Part shown: piece by piece, positions 63,436-64,000 of the stretch
Layout of the letters: each line of letters starts with the position of its first letter
Numbering within the stretch: position 1 is the stretch's first letter
Assembly (NCBI RefSeq): GCF_003675385.1
Contig: NZ_RCWZ01000003.1
Span: 248,001-312,000 of the forward strand
Direction: 5' to 3'
Length of the DNA stretch: 64,000 nt
Source of the DNA: Mucilaginibacter kameinonensis
GTDB taxonomy: Bacteria > Bacteroidota > Bacteroidia > Sphingobacteriales > Sphingobacteriaceae
Notes under the pieces: generated by a model
What the model saw: only the letters and a program-made list of their open reading frames with translations
What the model was told of the DNA's origin: nothing
The model's database searches: none
Translations under genes and position numbers: made by a program

Positions 63436-64000
63436 ATGACAGAAGTAGTAAGCATCTCGCTGGAGAATGAAATGGACCTGGTGCTTGCTCACAAGCGGTC
63501 GATGAAGGTTGCTGAAAAGCTTGGATTAACCGTAGCAACACAAACAACATTTGCAACCGCGGTATCTGAAGTGGCCCGCGCCATTATTGAATACACGGAT
63601 AATGGCACGCTCGCTATAGGGATCGAACAAAATAAAACGCGTTACGCGTTGAAGGCGAACGTGACCTTTGATAGCGAAATTAAACTAACCGCAGGCAATG
63701 AAGGCTTTTATTACGCCCAAAAGCTGGTGCCCGAATTTGAACTTGCGGGCCAAAATGGAGCTTATGTTATAGACATGAGGCTGGGGCTACCGCGGTCATT
63801 AAAGCTTGACGCAGCAAAGATAAAATTACTCAGAAAATACTTTCAGGAGGAAGAACCCCTAAATCCTTACGAAGAAATAAAACGGCGAAATTCACATCTG
63901 AACAAACTAACCGCAGAACAGGAAGAAGAGCTGAAACGGACAAAATTGATCGATGAAAAAAAGACTGAATTTATATCTATTGCCAGCCATGAACTTAAAA
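63436..64000 (+). CDS. histidine kinase with N-terminal GHKL-type domain (partial, cut by window end)
   Basis: The frame is open from the ATG at 63436, 1 nt after the previous stop, to the window end (188 codons). Residues 1-130 look like another RsbT-type GHKL domain with a weak ATP site (TAVSEVARAIIEYTDNG). A coiled coil of Glu/Lys follows and the window ends inside the HisKA motif, TEFISIASHELK, with its phospho-acceptor His. The rest of the kinase lies beyond 64000. It probably receives the stressosome signal. Confidence 0.85.
   Translation, partial: MTEVVSISLENEMDLVLAHKRSMKVAEKLGLTVATQTTFATAVSEVARAIIEYTDNGTLAIGIEQNKTRYALKANVTFDSEIKLTAGNEGFYYAQKLVPEFELAGQNGAYVIDMRLGLPRSLKLDAAKIKLLRKYFQEEEPLNPYEEIKRRNSHLNKLTAEQEEELKRTKLIDEKKTEFISIASHELK

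Overview
The window looks like a chromosome segment of a Bacteroidota bacterium in the Sphingobacteriaceae, most likely Mucilaginibacter or a close relative. The basis is family content: DUF3945-type mobile-element protein, MGKSTETFNKKER-type cold-shock protein, a lone KaiB, DUF6496, DUF4142, DUF2383/DUF892 ferritin-like proteins, and a stressosome followed by histidine kinases. The genus is an inference. No rRNA, tRNA, CRISPR array or intact insertion sequence was seen.

Layout. 0.2-5.5 kb is accessory: a frameshifted STAND/NACHT-type NTPase, a DUF3945-like protein and several small winged-helix/HTH genes with decayed copies, probably the remains of an integrated element. 5.8-13.2 kb has three cold-shock genes, an outer-membrane beta-barrel protein, a PAP2 phosphatase and a run of decayed minus-strand genes, including recognisable pieces of a phosphoketolase and a HAD hydrolase. 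13.3-21.3 kb is a tight glgX-treZ-treY::malQ operon that turns glycogen or maltodextrin into trehalose. 21.5-26.2 kb holds a lone kaiB, small regulators and membrane proteins.

26.3-32 kb is a stress cluster: Hsp20, DUF4142, three short-chain dehydrogenases (one split from its Tat leader by an amber codon), DUF6496 and a zinc alcohol dehydrogenase. 32.2-35.6 kb is a plus-strand operon of an unrecognised 733-residue protein, an iron-permease-family protein and a broken DUF2252 gene. 36-39.8 kb encodes a three-subunit PaoABC-like aldehyde oxidoreductase. 40.1-50.2 kb has a PKD lipoprotein, a large multi-PAS histidine kinase with a STAS-like tail, two small XRE regulators, a GH13 enzyme and an esterase. 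50.2-56.4 kb is gene-poor and decayed, with a candidate structured RNA, an amber-interrupted acetyltransferase and a hipA remnant. 56.6-60.0 kb carries DUF2383-DUF892, manganese catalase, a second DUF892 protein and a frameshifted receiver. 60.7-64 kb is an RsbR-RsbS-RsbT-SpoIIE stressosome module running into a histidine kinase cut by the window edge.

Taken together the intact genes serve tolerance of desiccation, oxidative and osmotic stress: trehalose, Mn-catalase, ferritin-like proteins, small heat-shock protein, cold-shock proteins and stressosome signalling. The striking feature between them is the number of genes broken by one base or one codon; whether this is real decay or consensus error decides how several of them should be read.
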